44,960 nucleotides of DNA from Verrucomicrobiaceae bacterium (GTDB taxonomy: Bacteria; Verrucomicrobiota; Verrucomicrobiia; Verrucomicrobiales; Verrucomicrobiaceae), in NCBI GenBank assembly GCA_947507875.1, contig CANNQP010000037.1, forward strand, positions 1 to 44,960, written 5' to 3'. Positions 36,294 to 44,788 of this stretch are shown one piece after another (within the stretch, counting starts at the first letter, position 1; each line of letters opens with the position of its first letter). The position numbers and the translations under genes were made by a program. The notes beneath the pieces were generated by a model, which was not told the origin of the DNA, made no database searches, and was given only the letters and a program-made list of their open reading frames with translations.

Positions 36294-38477
36294 TCACTGA
36301 AACCAACCGCGAATTCGGTCCAAGAGACCCGAGCCTCCAGATCCGCGTCCGTTAGCAGCAGGCTGGGCGTGGCCATCCTGGTGCATTTGGCAGAATCCCT
36401 GAGGGATGAGGCCGTAGGGCAATTCATCCTCATAGGCCATTCCCGCTGCCTGACAACCCGCTGTGGCGAGCTGACTGGTGACACGACAGAGCGCCACCTT
36501 GGTCAGCGGTGGAACCGTGCGTGGCCCAGCAGGGATATAGCCTAACTCGACCGCTTTTTTCGCCACGTCAGCCCAAATCGGGATGGCGAGACGACTGCCG
36601 TAGCCTTCGTCAATGATCGTCGCAGGCTTATCCATTCCCACCCAAACCGCGCAGGTGATGCGGTCGGTGTAGCCTGCGAACCAGGCATCTTTGTAATCGT
36701 TCGTGGTGCCGGTTTTACCACCGCCCGGCTCCTTGAATCCATGCTGGCTGCGCACGCTGGCGGCGGTGCCTTTGTCTAGCACCTGGGACAGAATGCGCCG
36801 GATCATGTAGGCGACACCGGGCGGCAGCACCTCCACCTCAAGCACGCTGCCATCATAAAGCACATTGCCCGCTTTGTCGGTGATCTTGTGAATGAGAAAG
36901 GGCCGACGCCGCACGCCGTCATTTGGAAAAACCGTAAAGGCACTCGCCAGCTCACGCGAATTGCCTGCTAGGTTGCCAATGAAGAGTTGAGGGTTACTCG
37001 CCACGTGTTCACCGATTCCAGCATCCGACAGCAATTGTTGCACCCGCCGCAAGCCCGCATAGTTCCCGAGCCGGATGGTCATGGTGTTGCGACTTTGCAC
37101 AAGACCTGCCGTCAATGTCTGCTGCCCCAAGAATCGACCATCCGAGTTCTGCGGATTCCAGTTCGGATCGGCACCTTCAATCTCTCCCCGGCGCAGCGCC
37201 GCATCTTCGATGAACGTGCCAGGCAGGAACCCACTGGCAATGGCCGCTGCATAGACAAAAGGCTTCACCGTCGAGCCAATCTGACGTTGCCCTTGCGTGG
37301 CGCGATTGAATTTACTCTGGCGATAATCTCGACCTCCCACCAGGGCCAACACACCACCGGTCTCATTGTCCAAAATCGTCAAAGCACCTTGCAAATAAGG
37401 CGTCGTCGTCAGCTCGGTGGCAGGATCCCAAGTGGCATCAAAGTCGGATTTTTTGAGGTGTTGATAACCAGGGAGCTTCTCCACGGAAGCGAGGCGCTTT
37501 TCCACAGCGGCTTCGGCTGCGAGCTGCAGTTCTTTGCTCAGCGTGGTGTAAACCAGCAGTCCTCCGTCTTCGATCTTATGCTGTTCCAAAAGACGATCTA
37601 GATCGCGCCGCACGGCGTCGAGAGCCCAATCCCCTTGGCTTTGAAACAAAGGCTGAGCTCGTAGCACGATGTCGGTGTAACGCGCGTGCAGCTCTTCCTC
37701 AGGCGTGATCATCCTCAGCTGCAGCATGCGCTTCAGCACATCATCGCGCTCCTTCATGGCACCGTCATAGTTGCGAAACGGTGAAAACCGCACCGGACTG
37801 CGGATGATACCGGCGATCATCGCCGACTCACTCAAAGTCAGTTGGCTGGCATGTTTCCCAAAGTAAACTTGGCTCGCACGCTGAATGCCATAAACCCCAG
37901 TGCCAAAAAAAATGCGGTTCACGTAGTGCTCGATGATCTGTTCCTTACTCCACACTTTCTCGATGCGTCGCGCTAGCATCATCTCCACGAGCTTGCGGTG
38001 AAAGGAGCGGTCATTCAGGTCCGGATAGCTGTTGCGCGCCAGCTGCATGGTCAGCGTACTCGCCCCCTGAACGACCCGACCGTCTTTCAAATTCCGCACC
38101 GTCGCACGAGCGACACCGAAAAAGTCAATGCCACCATGGCGGTAAAAACGGCTGTCTTCCCGTGCCAGCAAGGCCTTCACAAAGTAGGGCGAGACCTGAC
38201 TCAGCGGAACAACGACGCGATTCTCCCCATGCATGCGCCCGATAAGCTCTCCGCTGGCATCCATGACCATCGTGCGCTCCGGCATCTGCCCTAGCACGGC
38301 GAGATCGTAACGACGCGCAATCTGGTTGTAAGAGCCAACCAGCACTGCCGCGCCTACCGTAGCGAGCAGGCTGAGGGTCATGCATCCGAAGAAAAAACGA
38401 CGCTTCAGGCGCAACCAACGTGAATCGAGCGTTGGCGGACGGTCCTGGAACGAGGGCTTTTTCTTCTTTTTCTTCAT
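36294..38477 (-). CDS. Class A penicillin-binding protein (PBP1A family)
   Basis: This is a 727-residue bifunctional cell-wall enzyme. It has a lysine-rich cytoplasmic start and one transmembrane helix (about residues 31-51). The GT51 transglycosylase domain carries EDSRFYRHGGIDFFGVARA (catalytic Glu) and later GASTLTMQLARN. The transpeptidase domain has SxxK in GSTVKPF (about 401), SRN in VQSRNTM and KTGTT (about 587). It polymerises glycan strands and cross-links peptides at the inner membrane. The sulfatase gene lies 25 nt upstream on the same strand. The start is preceded by CACCCTCTTT. Confidence 0.9.
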   Translation of the reverse strand: MKKKKKKPSFQDRPPTLDSRWLRLKRRFFFGCMTLSLLATVGAAVLVGSYNQIARRYDLAVLGQMPERTMVMDASGELIGRMHGENRVVVPLSQVSPYFVKALLAREDSRFYRHGGIDFFGVARATVRNLKDGRVVQGASTLTMQLARNSYPDLNDRSFHRKLVEMMLARRIEKVWSKEQIIEHYVNRIFFGTGVYGIQRASQVYFGKHASQLTLSESAMIAGIIRSPVRFSPFRNYDGAMKERDDVLKRMLQLRMITPEEELHARYTDIVLRAQPLFQSQGDWALDAVRRDLDRLLEQHKIEDGGLLVYTTLSKELQLAAEAAVEKRLASVEKLPGYQHLKKSDFDATWDPATELTTTPYLQGALTILDNETGGVLALVGGRDYRQSKFNRATQGQRQIGSTVKPFVYAAAIASGFLPGTFIEDAALRRGEIEGADPNWNPQNSDGRFLGQQTLTAGLVQSRNTMTIRLGNYAGLRRVQQLLSDAGIGEHVASNPQLFIGNLAGNSRELASAFTVFPNDGVRRRPFLIHKITDKAGNVLYDGSVLEVEVLPPGVAYMIRRILSQVLDKGTAASVRSQHGFKEPGGGKTGTTNDYKDAWFAGYTDRITCAVWVGMDKPATIIDEGYGSRLAIPIWADVAKKAVELGYIPAGPRTVPPLTKVALCRVTSQLATAGCQAAGMAYEDELPYGLIPQGFCQMHQDGHAQPAANGRGSGGSGLLDRIRGWFQ

Positions 38478-38502
38478 AAAGAGGGTGCCCTGCTAGCAAA
38501 GG

Positions 38503-39945
38503 TCATCGCGGGAATTTCTCCAGCAGCAGTTTTTCTGCCTTCGCGAGATCCAGCGAATGATTCGTTGAGTTGATCTGATTGATCGTTTCCGCAGGATCAC
38601 GCTCTGTCAGGTACAGCTCACGCGCCACGACCTCCTTGGTTTTCCAGTCACGCCATTCCGTGTAGCGCACCTGATCCGTGCGCACGCTGTATCCCATGGT
38701 TTTCGGCTGCCCACCAGGCTCACGATCGTAATACGCGGGACGTGGGTGTTGCGTGTAGGCAGCAGCTTTTACCGCCGATTTTTCTCCGCGCACGAGGGAG
38801 GCTAAGCTGGTGCCATCCAATCCAGCAGGCTGAGGCAGGCCGCACAGCTCGGCTAAGGTCGGAAACAAGTCCACCAGCTCCGCCAAGGCCGGCGTCGCCT
38901 TCCCCTGAACACCGCCTTGAGGCGCGCGAATAAGAAGTGGCACATGTGCATCGAACTCAAAGTTCGACGTTTTGCCCCACAGACCATGCTCGCCTACATG
39001 ATAACCATGGTCGGCGAAGAAAACGATGAGGGTGCGCTCCGCGACGCCGCTTTGGGCCAGGGCGTCCAGCACCTTACCGATCTGGGCATCCATGTAGCTG
39101 ATGTTTGCCAAGTAGCCGTGACGCATCTCCGCAGCCTGTTCATTCGAAACGGGCGTCTGCTTGGCGGGCGGCCCGAGAATCTCCGTACTCTGGTGAAAGG
39201 CCATGTCTGGCGCACCCTGGGGACGACGGGCATCCAGCGCTGGCAATTGGGCACGATCATAGAGGTCCCAGTATTTCTTCGGTGCATTGAAGGGCGCATG
39301 TGGCTTCCAAAAACCGACAGCAAGAAAGAAGGGCTGGTCTTTCACCTCCGTCAGCACACGGATGGCTTCTGCTGCCACGCGCCCATCATAATAGGCTTCG
39401 TCAGGAACATCGCGGCACTCGCACAGTCCATTTTCACGATACCCTCGGTTTTGATTCAGGGTGGCAAGGTTGGTGGGCAGCGGCAGCGGCACCTGGGGCG
39501 TGTCATTGCCGTGATTGGCATAGTGCAGATATTCATCCGCACTCCAAGAGGGCCGATCTCCCTTCACAGCGGTGTGCCAGTTGTGGAAGATTTTTCCCAC
39601 GCAACGCGTCGTGTAGTCGTGCTGCTTGAACCAACCGGGTAGGGTTGTGACCTCGGGATTCGGTTCGCGAAAATGCACACTGTTGTTCCAGATGCGCAAG
39701 CTGTCCGGACGGCGACCGGTCAACAGCGAGGAGCGCGAAGGATTGCACACGGCCTGCTGGCAGTAAGCGCGATCAAAACGCAGCCCCTGCGCGGCCAAAC
39801 GATCCAAGTGCGGGGTGAGTGCGGGTGACCCATAGCAACCGAGCTCAGGACGGAAATCGTCCGCCATGATAAAAAGCACGTTCGGCCGATCCACTGCAGC
39901 GAGACTTGAGGCAGCGAAGAGAAAAAGCAGGAGCAAGCGTTGCAT
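38503..39945 (-). CDS. Secreted arylsulfatase (iduronate-2-sulfatase-like)
   Basis: This 480-residue sulfatase has a signal peptide (MQRLLLLFLFAASSLAAVDR). Metal residues are in NVLFIMADDFRPELG, and the C-x-P-S-R maturation motif is CNPSR with Cys67, the residue converted to formylglycine. The tail GFWKPHAPF, FFADHGYHVGEHGLWGK and PYD-like segments resemble iduronate-2-sulfatase. It probably removes sulfate from sulfated polysaccharides in the periplasm, a common PVC trait. Formylglycine-generating enzyme is not in the window. It is followed 25 nt later by the penicillin-binding protein gene. Confidence 0.88.
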   Translation of the reverse strand: MQRLLLLFLFAASSLAAVDRPNVLFIMADDFRPELGCYGSPALTPHLDRLAAQGLRFDRAYCQQAVCNPSRSSLLTGRRPDSLRIWNNSVHFREPNPEVTTLPGWFKQHDYTTRCVGKIFHNWHTAVKGDRPSWSADEYLHYANHGNDTPQVPLPLPTNLATLNQNRGYRENGLCECRDVPDEAYYDGRVAAEAIRVLTEVKDQPFFLAVGFWKPHAPFNAPKKYWDLYDRAQLPALDARRPQGAPDMAFHQSTEILGPPAKQTPVSNEQAAEMRHGYLANISYMDAQIGKVLDALAQSGVAERTLIVFFADHGYHVGEHGLWGKTSNFEFDAHVPLLIRAPQGGVQGKATPALAELVDLFPTLAELCGLPQPAGLDGTSLASLVRGEKSAVKAAAYTQHPRPAYYDREPGGQPKTMGYSVRTDQVRYTEWRDWKTKEVVARELYLTERDPAETINQINSTNHSLDLAKAEKLLLEKFPR

Positions 39946-39967
39946 AGGTTAGGCGCGGCTAAACGAT

Positions 39968-40003
39968 TCACAAGCCTCGCAGCTTACGCACGTTTGCTTG
40001 TGA
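39968..40003 (-). other. Hairpin between cutA and the sulfatase gene
   Basis: TCACAAGC (39968-39975) and GCTTGTGA (39996-40003) can form an 8-bp stem with a 20-nt loop, in the 66-nt gap after the cutA stop. The following Ts are few, so termination is uncertain. Confidence 0.35.
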
Positions 40004-40011
40004 TCTCCAAG

Positions 40012-40353
40012 TTACGGCAAACTCACGCTCTCCATCAACCAAGCTCGATACGTCGCGGACAACGCGGTCGGCTCCACACTCATGATTTCTGGCACCTCAT
40101 ACGGATGCAGCTCTGTCAGACGTTTTTCGAATTCTGGAAGACGCGCTGCTGAAGTCTTTATGATAGCCAGCACCTCCATAGCTGTCTCGACCTGGCCCTG
40201 CCACCGATAGATGGACTCTGTCGCTGGCAGTAAGTTCACGCAGGCGACGAGCTTTTCTTCCACGAGTTGCGTTGCCACCCGGCGTGCAATGTGCCCATCG
40301 GGAAAGGTGCAAAACACGACGCGCACGCCGGTCATGTCCGCCGCTGAACTCAT
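40012..40353 (-). CDS. cutA: CutA1 divalent-cation tolerance protein
   Basis: This is a small protein of about 113 residues, trimeric in known members. It matches CutA: VEEKLVACVNLLPATESIYRWQGQVE, EVLAIIKTSAARLPEFEKRL and ELHPYEVPEI. CutA binds copper and other divalent metals; the physiological role is not settled. The open frame extends to 40413, but that part overlaps the upstream foldase gene and does not resemble CutA. ATG 40353 (MSSAADMTGVRVVF) starts 9 nt after the upstream stop, so coupling is likely. ATG 40335 is a further possibility. Confidence 0.87.
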   Translation of the reverse strand: MSSAADMTGVRVVFCTFPDGHIARRVATQLVEEKLVACVNLLPATESIYRWQGQVETAMEVLAIIKTSAARLPEFEKRLTELHPYEVPEIMSVEPTALSATYRAWLMESVSLP

Positions 40354-40361
40354 GACTTCAT

Positions 40362-41342
40362 TCACCAGCCATAGGTTTTGATGACAGCACGCTTGCGCAA
40401 GCCATCCATCCATTTGTCTAACACCGTCTTGGACTTGTCTGAGGAAATCAGGCGTTCCACTTCCTCACGCACTTCGCTCAATGGCTTGGCATTCCCGTGC
40501 TTCACGGCATCGCAGGCGATGATGATGTAGGCCCCTTCCTCTTCCAGCACATGGCTGACGCTGCCGGCTTTCAGCTCGAAAGCCACTGTAGCGATCGAGG
40601 GCTTCATCTGATCCCGTGGCATCCAATCCCAAGCCCCACCATTTTCCGCGTGGCTGTCCTGGCTGTAGGTGCGTGCGATGGTGGCAAAATCCCCACCGCC
40701 AACCACTTTCCGCCGAAGTTCCTCAGCCAGTTTACGCTGCTTTTCCGGCGTGGATTCTGAGCCCGTGAACTTCGGCAAGGTGATCGTGCTGATCTTGATG
40801 ACGCCACCTTCACGCCATTTGTCGATGTTCTTTTTGTAGTAGTCCTCTACCTCGCGTGGGGTCGCTGGCACGTTGCTGGCACCCACTTTGCCGCGCATGG
40901 CCTGCACGATCATCATCTTCTCCCGCATCTCACGGAATTTCTTGAGCGTCATGCCACTGCCAGCCAATTCCTTGACAAAGGCATCGCGATCTCCCTTGAA
41001 GCTTTCTCGGATGATGGAGTTGATGTCATCATCCACCCACTGCGCCTTGAGTTGAGCGCCGAGCCGCTTGAACTCCGCCAGCACTAGCTCACGATCAACC
41101 AGACTATCCAGGGCTGTCGCCCGCAGGTTCGTGAGTTCACGCTGAAGCACCGTGGGATCGTTTTGATACTGAAAGCGCAGCATTTGCTCCTGCGCATTCA
41201 CGGCCTCTCGCACTTCAGACCTCGTGATGACATTCCCATTCACCACAGCAGCGATACCGTTGCTGGAAGACTGAGCGAGGGAAAAAGAAGCCAGCCCGCA
41301 GAGGCAGCAAAAAAGGAAAACGGGGCGCGAAAGGGTAGCCAT
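40362..41342 (-). CDS. SurA-like periplasmic peptidyl-prolyl isomerase
   Basis: This is a 326-residue exported chaperone/foldase. It has a signal peptide (MATLSRPVFLFCCLCGLASFSLAQ). The SurA N-terminal helical domain starts IAAVVNGNVITRSEV, and a parvulin domain (about 180-280) carries DFATIARTYSQDSHAENGGAWDWMPRD. It folds outer-membrane and periplasmic proteins and isomerises prolyl bonds. It has one parvulin domain, while E. coli SurA has two. It is the upstream gene of a two-gene unit with cutA. Confidence 0.85.
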   Translation of the reverse strand: MATLSRPVFLFCCLCGLASFSLAQSSSNGIAAVVNGNVITRSEVREAVNAQEQMLRFQYQNDPTVLQRELTNLRATALDSLVDRELVLAEFKRLGAQLKAQWVDDDINSIIRESFKGDRDAFVKELAGSGMTLKKFREMREKMMIVQAMRGKVGASNVPATPREVEDYYKKNIDKWREGGVIKISTITLPKFTGSESTPEKQRKLAEELRRKVVGGGDFATIARTYSQDSHAENGGAWDWMPRDQMKPSIATVAFELKAGSVSHVLEEEGAYIIIACDAVKHGNAKPLSEVREEVERLISSDKSKTVLDKWMDGLRKRAVIKTYGW

Positions 41343-41720
41343 AGCGATCTACCAACGGTTAAGCACCCTGAAGTCAGGCTGCAAGAGCAAAACCCATCCA
41401 TGGAGATGATGAAAGACAGACCGCAAGCCTGGCGAGGTGCCCATCCATTGCTACGACGACGAAAAAAAGGAAGGCTTTTTCTTCCTCCTGATCTCTGAAC
41501 TAACAAAAACTCAGGCTAGCCGCGTGACACCCCTTCCCGCTCATGCGGGTTTTTTCGACCTCACTTGCAGCCGACAAAACACAACGGAATCAGCACATGA
41601 AACCCCAAGTTGAGGATCGGATGCCCGCGATCACGACCAAAACAAGACCGATCTGGCCCAAAACATGTCAGAGCATTCACGTTGGAGAAGCACGTTTCGA
41701 TGGGTGACTTCTACCCAACC
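41343..41720. other. 378-nt gap between the SurA-like gene and the PVC cytochrome gene
   Basis: This divergent gap holds no convincing gene. A terminator-like hairpin lies at 41536-41555. An open stretch after 41412 reads DDEKKEGFFFLLISEL in frame, but it lacks a proper start and a recognisable family. Promoters for both flanking genes should lie here; I could not place boxes reliably. Confidence 0.4.
41536..41555 (+). terminator. Orphan terminator-like hairpin upstream of a PVC cytochrome gene
   Basis: CCCGC (41536-41540), loop TCAT, GCGGG (41545-41549), then six Ts. It reads on the plus strand, where no gene lies upstream for over 5 kb. It may end a small RNA or attenuate the leader of the gene at 41721. 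Confidence 0.6.
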
Positions 41721-44423
41721 ATGAAACCGCTGCTTTTTCTGCTCGTCAGTCTCAGTGCTGCCGCCAACCCCATCCGCGTGCTCTATCTCGACACGCCAGG
41801 TGCTGATAGCGCCCCGCTGCACCATGCCATGCGCGACCTCGGTCGTGACGCCATCTACTTTGACTACGCCAAGGACAAAGTGGACGCCAACTACGACCTC
41901 GTGGTCAAAGCGGGTGATGATTTGAGCCGCGAAGCCATCCTCTCCAAACTCTCCTCCGAACGCAAAGCCGCCTACGAGGCCTTTTTGGCCCAAAGAGAGC
42001 CGGAACAGCGGGAAAAGCATCCGCAGGTCGCGAACTACGAGAAGCGCCCCGAGCCGCTCACCTTTCAAAAGCCGTTCTCCCCCAAGGGCAGCATGGAGCG
42101 CACGCAGGTGCCAGCCGATTGCGAGCTGAAGCTCTTCGCATCGGAACCCGACATCGCCAAACCCATCGCCTTCGCCTGGGATAAACGCGGTCGTTGCTGG
42201 GTCGTTGAGACGCGCGACTACCCGCACGGCATCAGCGAAAACGGTGAGGGCCAGGACAGCGTGAAAATCTGCGAGGACACCGATGGCGATGGCAAAGCGG
42301 ACAAATTCACCGTCTTCGCCGACAAACTCAATTTGCCCACCGGCATCGTTTTCGCCCGCCAAGGCATCATCATCGCCGCACCACCGAAGTTCATCTACCT
42401 TGAGGACACCAACGGCGACGACAAAGCCGACAAACGCGAGGTCATCATGGACTGCTGGGGCATCCGCGACACCCACGCGCAGGCCAGCAACCTGCACTAC
42501 GGCTTCGACAACTGGATCTACGGCTGCGTCGGCTACAGCGGCATCGAAGGCCACGTCGGCGGCAAGCAGCATCAGTTCGCCATGGGCACCTATCGCTTCA
42601 AGCCGGACGGCAGCGCGCTCGAGTTCCTGCATCAGTTCACCAACAACGCCTGGGGCCACAGCACCAACGACGCGGGCGATCAATTCGGTGGCACCGCCAA
42701 TGGCGCGCCCCTCTTCTTCGGCGGCATCCCCGCCACTGCCTACGCCGATGGCAGCCGCGGCATGACGGCAAAGAAAATCAATGTCGTCGATACCGCTCAC
42801 ACCATCACGCCGAACTTTCGCCAAGTGGATGTCTTCGGTGGCTACACCGCCGCCGCAGGCTCGAACTTCATCGACAGCAACGCTCTTCCCAAGCGCTTCC
42901 AGGGCATGGCCATGGTCTGCGAACCGACGATGAAAATCGTCGCGCTCATGGATGTGCAACCCGACGGCGCCGGCTACAAAGCGCTCGATGCCTTCAATCT
43001 TTACGCCAGCAGCGACGAATGGAACAGCCCCGTGCATGCCGAGGTCGGCCCCGATGGCGCCGTGTGGGTGGCCGATTTCCAAAACTTCATCATCCAGCAC
43101 AACCCCACGCCTAGCAAAGAACGCGGCGGCTTCGTGGCCACCACGGGCGTCGGCGGTGCTCATGAAAATGACCTGCGCGATCACTCACGCGGGCGCATCT
43201 ACCGCATCGTGGCGAAAGGTGCCGCGAAGGACACAGATACTCTTTACAGCAGGCTCACCGCGCAGCGTTTGGCCATCGAAAATAAGTCCTATGTGGCCCA
43301 TGCGACCTATGGGACCCATGATTTGTGGGTGCAGCATGCTTTAGGCACCCTCGATGCCAAAACCCACCAAGCCGCCCTCATCTCCAAAGACGCCAAACTT
43401 CGCCGCAACGCCATCCGCGCCCTTGGCAATGACAAAGCCGCGCAAGACCTCTTCTTCGGCTCCGGCGTCATCTCCGATCCCGATTTGAACACGCGCCTCG
43501 CCGCGTTCGTGAAGCTCTCCGACTTTCCCACCACGCCGGAGATCCAAACGCTCGTCAAAAAGCTCGCCGCTGATCCCGTCGTCAAAAGCGACGAATGGCT
43601 CGCCGAGGCCGCGAAGATGCTCGGCAAGAAGCACAAGGCCCTGAACTACCAAGAAGGCCCCAATCTGCTCCCCAATCCCGGCTTTGAAGCCCCCATCGGC
43701 ACCACCTGGACCCGCCGCGACTACGGCGGCGAATCGAAGAAGAAAGGCAACGACAGCGCGCAGTGGGGCTTTGTCACCGATCCGAAGATGGTCCACAGCG
43801 GCAAACGCGCCATGCGCAGCATCACGCGCGACGACGCGGACACCAGCCACTTCGCCGATGTGCCGCTCAAACCGAACACCGAATACCGCCTGAGCGCCTG
43901 GATCAAAACCCATGCCTTCCGTGGCAAAGCCAGCCTCAACGACCACATCGGCCGCGCCGAAACCTCGCCGAAAATCAGCCGCAACCAGGACTGGACCGAA
44001 GTGGAAGTCATCTTCAACAGCAAGGACCGCAAGAAAGCCAGCATCAACCTCCTCCACGTCGGCAAAGGCGACATCTACTTCGACGACGTGAAGCTCTGCG
44101 AACTCATCCTCGAAAACGAAGACGACGCCTCCAAGCTCGTCGGCGATGCAAAACGCGGCGAAAAGATCTTCTGGGAGCACCCCGTGGCCGCCTGCAAAAA
44201 CTGCCACATGCTCAACGGTCAGGGCAGCGCCGTCGGCCCCGCCTTGGATGGCATCGCCAGTCGCAAAGACGAAGCCTACCTCCTCGAAAGCCTCATCAAC
44301 CCCAACGCCAAGCTCGCCGAAGGCTACACCGCCACGCCGATCAGCCCCATGCCTCCCATGAACCTTATCCTGAAGCCCCAAGAGTTCGCCGACGCGAAGG
44401 CCTTCATCTTGAGCTTGAAGTGA
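41721..44423 (+). CDS. PVC-type secreted propeller/CBM-like/cytochrome c protein
   Basis: This is an exported protein of 900 residues from ATG 41721 (signal MKPLLFLLVSLSAAANP). It has a short ThuA-like N-terminus (about 20-120), then a propeller with calcium-loop-like DTDGDGKAD and DTNGDDKAD. A beta-sandwich segment at NLLPNPGFEAP resembles a CBM_4_9 carbohydrate-binding module (about 655-780), and a cytochrome c domain has CKNCH near residue 825. The heme domain ends AEGYTATPISPMPPMNLILKP and lacks the about 40-residue LKDGS...-type strand region present in the paralogue at 740. It probably oxidises sugar-like compounds in the periplasm. The open frame starts at 41610, but those residues do not resemble a signal peptide. 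The gene is GC-rich with long antisense frames. Confidence 0.82.
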   Translation: MKPLLFLLVSLSAAANPIRVLYLDTPGADSAPLHHAMRDLGRDAIYFDYAKDKVDANYDLVVKAGDDLSREAILSKLSSERKAAYEAFLAQREPEQREKHPQVANYEKRPEPLTFQKPFSPKGSMERTQVPADCELKLFASEPDIAKPIAFAWDKRGRCWVVETRDYPHGISENGEGQDSVKICEDTDGDGKADKFTVFADKLNLPTGIVFARQGIIIAAPPKFIYLEDTNGDDKADKREVIMDCWGIRDTHAQASNLHYGFDNWIYGCVGYSGIEGHVGGKQHQFAMGTYRFKPDGSALEFLHQFTNNAWGHSTNDAGDQFGGTANGAPLFFGGIPATAYADGSRGMTAKKINVVDTAHTITPNFRQVDVFGGYTAAAGSNFIDSNALPKRFQGMAMVCEPTMKIVALMDVQPDGAGYKALDAFNLYASSDEWNSPVHAEVGPDGAVWVADFQNFIIQHNPTPSKERGGFVATTGVGGAHENDLRDHSRGRIYRIVAKGAAKDTDTLYSRLTAQRLAIENKSYVAHATYGTHDLWVQHALGTLDAKTHQAALISKDAKLRRNAIRALGNDKAAQDLFFGSGVISDPDLNTRLAAFVKLSDFPTTPEIQTLVKKLAADPVVKSDEWLAEAAKMLGKKHKALNYQEGPNLLPNPGFEAPIGTTWTRRDYGGESKKKGNDSAQWGFVTDPKMVHSGKRAMRSITRDDADTSHFADVPLKPNTEYRLSAWIKTHAFRGKASLNDHIGRAETSPKISRNQDWTEVEVIFNSKDRKKASINLLHVGKGDIYFDDVKLCELILENEDDASKLVGDAKRGEKIFWEHPVAACKNCHMLNGQGSAVGPALDGIASRKDEAYLLESLINPNAKLAEGYTATPISPMPPMNLILKPQEFADAKAFILSLK

Positions 44424-44771
44424 CCTTCAGCACCCAGGCAAAGGGTTCCCCCTTGACCTTCTTGGAGAGCAACAGCGCCCTCATCGCCAAGGTTTTGGAC
44501 GATGGCAGACTGCTGCCGCCTTCGGCAGGCCAGCCTAGTGGCCCATGCCTTCTGACGAAAACATCCCAATTCCCGTAGGCGTCGGGCCCCCCCCTGAGAA
44601 AAATCTGGCTCCACCCAGACACCCAAACCAAGCCTCAACGAGCGAACGACTCGACCCCTTCACGCCCACCGGGCGTCAAGGGCTCATAGGCAGTGAGTTC
44701 GAAGCGTTGAACCTATATCTACGATTTCAAATTAAGAAATCTACTTGAGTTCAAGTGAACGGCATGATTGC
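44424..44771. other. 348-nt gap before cas3
   Basis: No convincing gene is present. There is a hairpin CTGCCG-CCTT-CGGCAG (44513-44528). A second hairpin has CCCTT (44656-44660) pairing with AAGGG (44678-44682) outside an ACGCCC/GGGCGT stem. The last 80 bases are AT-rich and probably carry the cas operon promoter. Confidence 0.4.
44743..44756. promoter_or_regulatory. Short palindrome upstream of cas3
   Basis: ACTTGA (44743-44748), GT, TCAAGT (44751-44756): a 14-bp inverted repeat 16 nt before the cas3 ATG at 44772. It could be an operator; evidence is positional only. Confidence 0.4.
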
Positions 44772-44788
44772 ATGGCCGTCATGCCGTT
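44758..44788. promoter_or_regulatory. Inverted repeat overlapping the cas3 start
   Basis: AACGGCATGA (44758-44767) and TCATGCCGTT (44779-44788) are exact 10-bp arms around 11 nt, spanning the first codons of cas3. The half-site is shared with the palindrome at 32913-32935. Confidence 0.45.

Noticed and set aside
41412..41573. Open stretch reading DDEKKEGFFFLLISEL
   Set aside because: It looks protein-like but lacks a good start and runs through a terminator hairpin. It may be a gene remnant, but I cannot name a family.
41631..44381. Two long minus-strand frames (517 and 346 codons) opposite the PVC gene
   Set aside because: They mirror the GC-rich codons of the real gene and consist mostly of V, A, G, D, E and F with no domain.
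44404..44631. Minus-strand 75-codon frame before cas3
   Set aside because: No family, and its end overlaps the PVC gene. Treated as chance.
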